Source of the DNA: Acidicapsa ligni
Lineage (GTDB): Bacteria; Acidobacteriota; Terriglobia; Terriglobales; Acidobacteriaceae
Direction of reading: 5' to 3'
DNA length: 64,000 nt
Assembly: GCF_025685655.1 (NCBI RefSeq)
Contig: NZ_JAGSYG010000006.1
Span: 186,001-250,000 of the forward strand
Below the pieces are notes generated by a model that saw nothing but the letters and a program-made list of their open reading frames with translations, ran no database searches and was not told where the DNA came from. The translations under genes were made by a program, and so were the position numbers. Of this stretch, positions 61,054-64,000 are shown one piece after another (the stretch's first letter is position 1; each line of letters starts with the position of its first letter).

Positions 61054-61110
61054 AAACTCGGTCAAAAACGCATCCGGCCGTGCCGACAACTTCCAAATTT
61101 GACCGAGTTT
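61054..61110. promoter_or_regulatory. Perfect 13-bp inverted repeat in the element's divergent control region
   Basis: AAACTCGGTCAAA at 61054-61066 and its reverse complement TTTGACCGAGTTT at 61098-61110, centres 44 bp apart (about four helical turns). It lies between the leftward HTH gene (start 60997) and the rightward operon (start 61154), so it may be a two-site operator or arm-type att site. Confidence 0.7.
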
Positions 61111-61153
61111 GCGAATCACCCCATGCTGGCACCGCGTTTGACAGGAGGTGTAT

Positions 61154-61435
61154 ATGGGCAAGCCAACGAAGTGGATCGGTGTTGCAGTATCCGTCACCAT
61201 GCTCGACGCTGTAGCGGTCACCTACTACGGCGGTGTGGTCTGGAAGGCATTTGCCGTAGTCATCTGGAGCAGGTTGTTGTTGCTCCTCTTAGCCGCCGTG
61301 TGGGCTACGTCACTCCTGCACATTTGGGCTCACGCATGTTCCCACTTGCGGCGGGCAATACGGGAACATCGTTTTGCAGTCTCGATCCCAGTGAGCGGCC
61401 TATCGGCTGAGATGGCGGAGGAAATCGATGTTTGA
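61154..61435 (+). CDS. Small two-helix membrane protein
   Basis: 93 residues, not recognised. Two hydrophobic helices (WIGVAVSVTMLDAVAVTYYGG, RLLLLLLAAVWATSLLHIWA) then a basic/acidic C terminus. ATG at 61154 with AGGAGG five bases ahead. First gene of the element's operon; overlaps the MoxR gene by 8 bp. Might anchor the following ATPase or be a small transfer protein. Confidence 0.75.
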   Translation: MGKPTKWIGVAVSVTMLDAVAVTYYGGVVWKAFAVVIWSRLLLLLLAAVWATSLLHIWAHACSHLRRAIREHRFAVSIPVSGLSAEMAEEIDV

Positions 61436-62348
61436 TTCCCTGGCTGACCTATCGACCAAGTTATCGGCCACCGGATACTTCATTGACCCGGTGATGGTCC
61501 AGGTCGTTTTTCTTGCTGCCAAGCTGAAGAAACCTCTCCTGCTCGAAGGTCCGGCCGGTTCTGGGAAGACGCAGCTTGCCCTCTCCGTTGCCGCGGCAGC
61601 GGCTACTCATGTCGAGCGGCTCCAGTGCTATCGCGGCGTCACGGAGTCCCAAGCCATCGGGAGCTTCGACGAGGGGCTGCAACGGCTCTACATGGAGTTC
61701 TCGAAGAGCCAGCACGAGAGCTGGCAGATCCTCCAGGCCAGTCTGAAAGGGCGCGATTTCTTTCGTGCCGGACCATTGATGCGCGCCCTCGAATGCGAGC
61801 GGCCATGCGTTCTGCTCATCGACGAACTCGACAAGGTAGATGACGGTTTCGAAGCGATGCTGTTGGAAATCTTGTCTGCCTGGCAGCTTTCGATTCCGGA
61901 ATTTGGAACGGTCGAAGCCAGAAGTATTCCGTTCGTAGTTCTCACCAGCAACGAAGAGAGGCGTCTCGGCGATCCGATCCGGAGACGCAGTCTCTATGTG
62001 CGAGTTGAGCACCCAACGCCACAGCGTGAGTCGGAGATCATCGCGAGCCGTACGCCTAACGCCAATGCAGAGTTTCACCGTGAGATGGCCGGGATCGCCC
62101 TTTCATTCCGTAACTACTCATTGGAAAAGCCGCCTTCGGTGTCCGAGATGATCGACTTTGCCAACGCTCTGCAATTGCTAGGCGCCGACCATGTGACCGA
62201 AGAACATCGCGACGTTCTTTTGCCCTTTCTTGCGAAGACCGAGAAAGATCGTCGACACCTCCTCCTTCGCGAAGGCTTCAAGAGCCTCCTCGATGACGGA
62301 GCACGTTTCGCCCAGAAAATGGCGGTTGAAGGAGGGCCTCACTCATGA
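61428..62348 (+). CDS. MoxR-family AAA+ ATPase
   Basis: 306 residues. Seen: Walker A LLLEGPAGSGKTQLALS, Walker B CVLLIDELDKVD, sensor-1 PFVVLTSNEE, Arg-finger region RRRSLYVRVEHP, and C-terminal helices. MoxR ATPases act as chaperones activating partner proteins, often together with a VWA protein; none is encoded in the visible part. Overlaps its neighbours on both sides (8 bp and 4 bp), so it belongs to the operon with the transglycosylase and VirB9-like genes, where a MoxR ATPase is not usual. Confidence 0.9.
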   Translation: MFDSLADLSTKLSATGYFIDPVMVQVVFLAAKLKKPLLLEGPAGSGKTQLALSVAAAAATHVERLQCYRGVTESQAIGSFDEGLQRLYMEFSKSQHESWQILQASLKGRDFFRAGPLMRALECERPCVLLIDELDKVDDGFEAMLLEILSAWQLSIPEFGTVEARSIPFVVLTSNEERRLGDPIRRRSLYVRVEHPTPQRESEIIASRTPNANAEFHREMAGIALSFRNYSLEKPPSVSEMIDFANALQLLGADHVTEEHRDVLLPFLAKTEKDRRHLLLREGFKSLLDDGARFAQKMAVEGGPHS

Positions 62349-62818
62349 AATGGCTGCTCCCGCTATTGCTCTTCTTACCGATTCGTTCCGCTAAAGCCGA
62401 CGTTCCTCCCTCGGAGGCGGAGCGATGCGTCCAGCATTATGCAACGTACTACCGGGTGCCACCGGAGTTGATTGGTGCCCTGATCGATGTGGAATCGCGA
62501 TGGAATCCTCGCGCGCTTTCAAATAAGGGCGCAATGGGGTTGATGCAGCTCATGCCAGCAACGGCCCATCGCTTCGGCGCGATGCAGCCATTCGATGTGG
62601 AGCAGAACATCGCAGCCGGCACCCGCTATGTGACGACCTTGATGTGGGAGTTTCGTGGCGATCTCCGCCTAGTTGCGGCGGCCTATTACGCCGGCGACCG
62701 ATGGATAGGAAGGAAGCAACTCAACTACAGCAACCCTGATGTCATCGCCTACGTCGAGGCGGTTCGACGTCAGTACCTGATGCGAAAACAGGCGGCCAAA
62801 CGGCCGCCAAGGAGATAG
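62345..62818 (+). CDS. Lytic transglycosylase (VirB1-like)
   Basis: 157 residues with a signal peptide (LLPLLLFLPIRSAKA) and the SLT domain: catalytic Glu in LIDVESRWNPRALSNKG, AMGLMQLMPATA and VAAAYYAGDRWI. Opens a gap in peptidoglycan, in transfer operons to let the conjugation channel through. Overlaps the MoxR gene by ATGA and precedes the VirB9-like gene by 4 bp. Confidence 0.9.
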   Translation: MKWLLPLLLFLPIRSAKADVPPSEAERCVQHYATYYRVPPELIGALIDVESRWNPRALSNKGAMGLMQLMPATAHRFGAMQPFDVEQNIAAGTRYVTTLMWEFRGDLRLVAAAYYAGDRWIGRKQLNYSNPDVIAYVEAVRRQYLMRKQAAKRPPRR

Positions 62819-62822
62819 ACAA

Positions 62823-63770
62823 ATGAAACTTCGTTGGCTCATTCCCATTGCAATATTGCTTCCGCTCCGACTCGGAGCCGCCGCACAAGCCGTGAGCGCA
62901 CGCGTTGCCACGATCACGATCAATCCAAACGAAGTGACTTCTCTCCATCTCAGACCTGAGTTTGAGTCGACGATCCGCATGCCCGAAGAGATCACCTCTG
63001 TCATTCTCGGAAGCCCGACTTCCTTCAAAGCCGAACATAGTGAGGGCGAGCCCGAATATGTCTACGTCAAACCCATCACTAAGGAACCCGCGCAATCAAA
63101 CCTCTTGATTGCAACAAAGTCCGGTCAGCATGTCACGCTGGAACTTGTCAGCGACGGGGCTGTCAACAATCCCACCCAACCGGTTGACTTCCTGATCCAG
63201 TACCGCACTTCGAGCAGCTTCTTGGTCACATCGGACGAGCCGCTGCCGGTCGCGAAGAAGCCCGCAGATCATCCACGTCGATCTGAAGTGGCCGAGGAGC
63301 ACTCTCCGTCCGTTGTTCCTTCGGCTCTCGATCAGGAGTTCGAGCAGCAGACCAAGCTCAATGCACCGAGTTGGAGCAAGTGGGAGGGCAAACAAATCGA
63401 GACCTCGATCGGTGACATTCGTCAATGGAGCAACGAGACGGTCGTCTCGTATTCGGTTTACAACAGCTCGGACCAGCCGGTTGAGATCGTGCCACCGCAG
63501 ATACAGATCACCGGACGTAAGACGGAGAAGAAGAAAAAGAAGCAAGGTAAGGGCATCCTCTCCGACCAGCTCGAAATCCGGGACTACAAACTCAGCTTGA
63601 CGAGGCTGGAACCGGGTGGGCGCGCGGATGGTGTCGTGGTGTTCGACCGCCCGAACTTCAAGCAGTCGACGGAGAAGTTATTTCTGCAGCTTGCGCAGGC
63701 GGATCAAGTGGATCGTCCGATCTTGGTTCGTCTACCGTTCACCCCGCCCATCGCGGCACAACGCCAATAG
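62823..63770 (+). CDS. VirB9/TrbG-like conjugation protein
   Basis: 315 residues, signal peptide (LIPIAILLPLRLGAAAQ). The N-terminal domain resembles VirB9/TrbG/CagX: FESTIRMPEEITSVILG, EYVYVKPITKEPAQSNLLI, SGQHVTLELVSDG. The C-terminal part has VVSYSVYNSSDQPVEIVPP and DYKLSLTRLEPGGRADGVVVF, like the beta-sandwich of that family, with a Lys-rich insert (TEKKKKKQGKG). Likely an outer-membrane-side core component of a type IV secretion channel; assignment by motif shape, so moderate. ATG with AAGGAG ahead. Confidence 0.65.
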   Translation: MKLRWLIPIAILLPLRLGAAAQAVSARVATITINPNEVTSLHLRPEFESTIRMPEEITSVILGSPTSFKAEHSEGEPEYVYVKPITKEPAQSNLLIATKSGQHVTLELVSDGAVNNPTQPVDFLIQYRTSSSFLVTSDEPLPVAKKPADHPRRSEVAEEHSPSVVPSALDQEFEQQTKLNAPSWSKWEGKQIETSIGDIRQWSNETVVSYSVYNSSDQPVEIVPPQIQITGRKTEKKKKKQGKGILSDQLEIRDYKLSLTRLEPGGRADGVVVFDRPNFKQSTEKLFLQLAQADQVDRPILVRLPFTPPIAAQRQ

Positions 63771-63787
63771 AGAGGATCGTGCAGAGT

Positions 63788-64000
63788 ATGAACGTTCAGG
63801 ACAAAGATTTAAACGGCAATCGCCTTCAGATAGATGAATCTTCCGATCAGATGGCCCCTCACGCAGCACCTCCAGCGCCAAACTTGATCGATCCAGAATT
63901 CAAGGACGTGCCTGAGATCGCCAACGTTGACGGCTTCGCGACGCGGGCAGGCATCAACGGAATAACGGGAATCGGCAAGAACAAGCTCATTCTTCTCGGC
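63788..64000 (+). CDS. VirB10/TrbI-like protein, N-terminal part (runs off the window)
   Basis: Reads from ATG at 63788 for 71 codons to the window end: MNVQDKDLNGNRLQIDE, a Pro/Ala-rich stretch (APHAAPPAPNL), then GINGITGIGKNKLILLG, where a membrane helix would be expected to start. Cytoplasmic tail plus helix right behind a VirB9-like gene is the layout of VirB10/TrbI. GAGG stands 11 bases ahead of the ATG. Incomplete. Confidence 0.5.
   Translation, partial: MNVQDKDLNGNRLQIDESSDQMAPHAAPPAPNLIDPEFKDVPEIANVDGFATRAGINGITGIGKNKLILLG

Overview
The window looks like a chromosome segment of an Acidobacteriota member, probably Terriglobia/Acidobacteriaceae. The reasons are an 'acidobacterial duplicated orphan permease' (ADOP) at 31320-34028, a high density of secreted glycoside hydrolases (GH2, GH3, GH16, GH27), a DUF3106 protein with an ECF sigma/anti-sigma pair, Gram-negative envelope genes, and a fairly GC-rich sequence. 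The genus cannot be fixed from the sequence alone.

Left part (1-24.8 kb). A GH2 enzyme and a glutaminyl cyclase are followed by a TetR-controlled pair of short-chain dehydrogenases with three matching operator-like boxes. Next come the translation genes rplM-rpsI-rpsB-tsf, a Uma2 nuclease-like protein, a MASE1-GGDEF diguanylate cyclase, and a sugar-related group: MFS sugar porter, DUF481 outer-membrane protein, GH3 with PA14 insert, and a LacI regulator. After these lie an overlapping OlsB/PlsC-type acyltransferase pair (likely ornithine lipid synthesis), then a SAM-I riboswitch controlling a threonine-synthase-like PLP enzyme that overlaps a MoaD/ThiS-type sulfur carrier, a RelE/ParE toxin with an unusual partner, and a GH16 glucanase.

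Middle part (25-50 kb). A HEAT-repeat protein, a 0.8 kb gene-poor gap with decayed reading frames, a Tat-exported metallo-beta-lactamase-fold protein, a lone nuoI, a small molybdopterin-fold protein, the ADOP permease, and a DEAD-box helicase with a long leader followed by an RGG zinc-ribbon protein. Then come class II aldolase, a POTRA-only protein coupled to DUF421, guaA with a glycosyltransferase, an acyltransferase-3 membrane protein, leuS, a Cys/His-rich small protein and endonuclease IV. Three copies of a short dispersed palindrome (core ATTCCCGAAGGGAAT) lie in gaps at 9.5, 47.8 and 49.95 kb.

Right part (50-64 kb). N-acetylglucosamine catabolism (nagA and a BadF-type kinase, convergent), a secreted phosphodiesterase, GH27 alpha-galactosidase, proline dehydrogenase, and DUF3106 with the anti-sigma and sigma factors. 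At 59309 a tRNA-Val(CAC) gene is cut off in its anticodon arm. From there an integrative, probably conjugative, element begins: tyrosine integrase, excisionase-like HTH protein, a divergent control region with a perfect 13-bp inverted repeat, and a tightly packed operon of small membrane protein, MoxR AAA+ ATPase, lytic transglycosylase, VirB9/TrbG-like protein and the start of a VirB10/TrbI-like protein that runs off the window.

The most interesting unit is the SAM riboswitch - thrC-like - sulfur carrier set. A SAM-repressed threonine synthase makes little metabolic sense, whereas a thiocarboxylate-dependent homocysteine synthase would. The second is the head of the integrative element, where a MoxR ATPase sits inside a conjugation-type operon.
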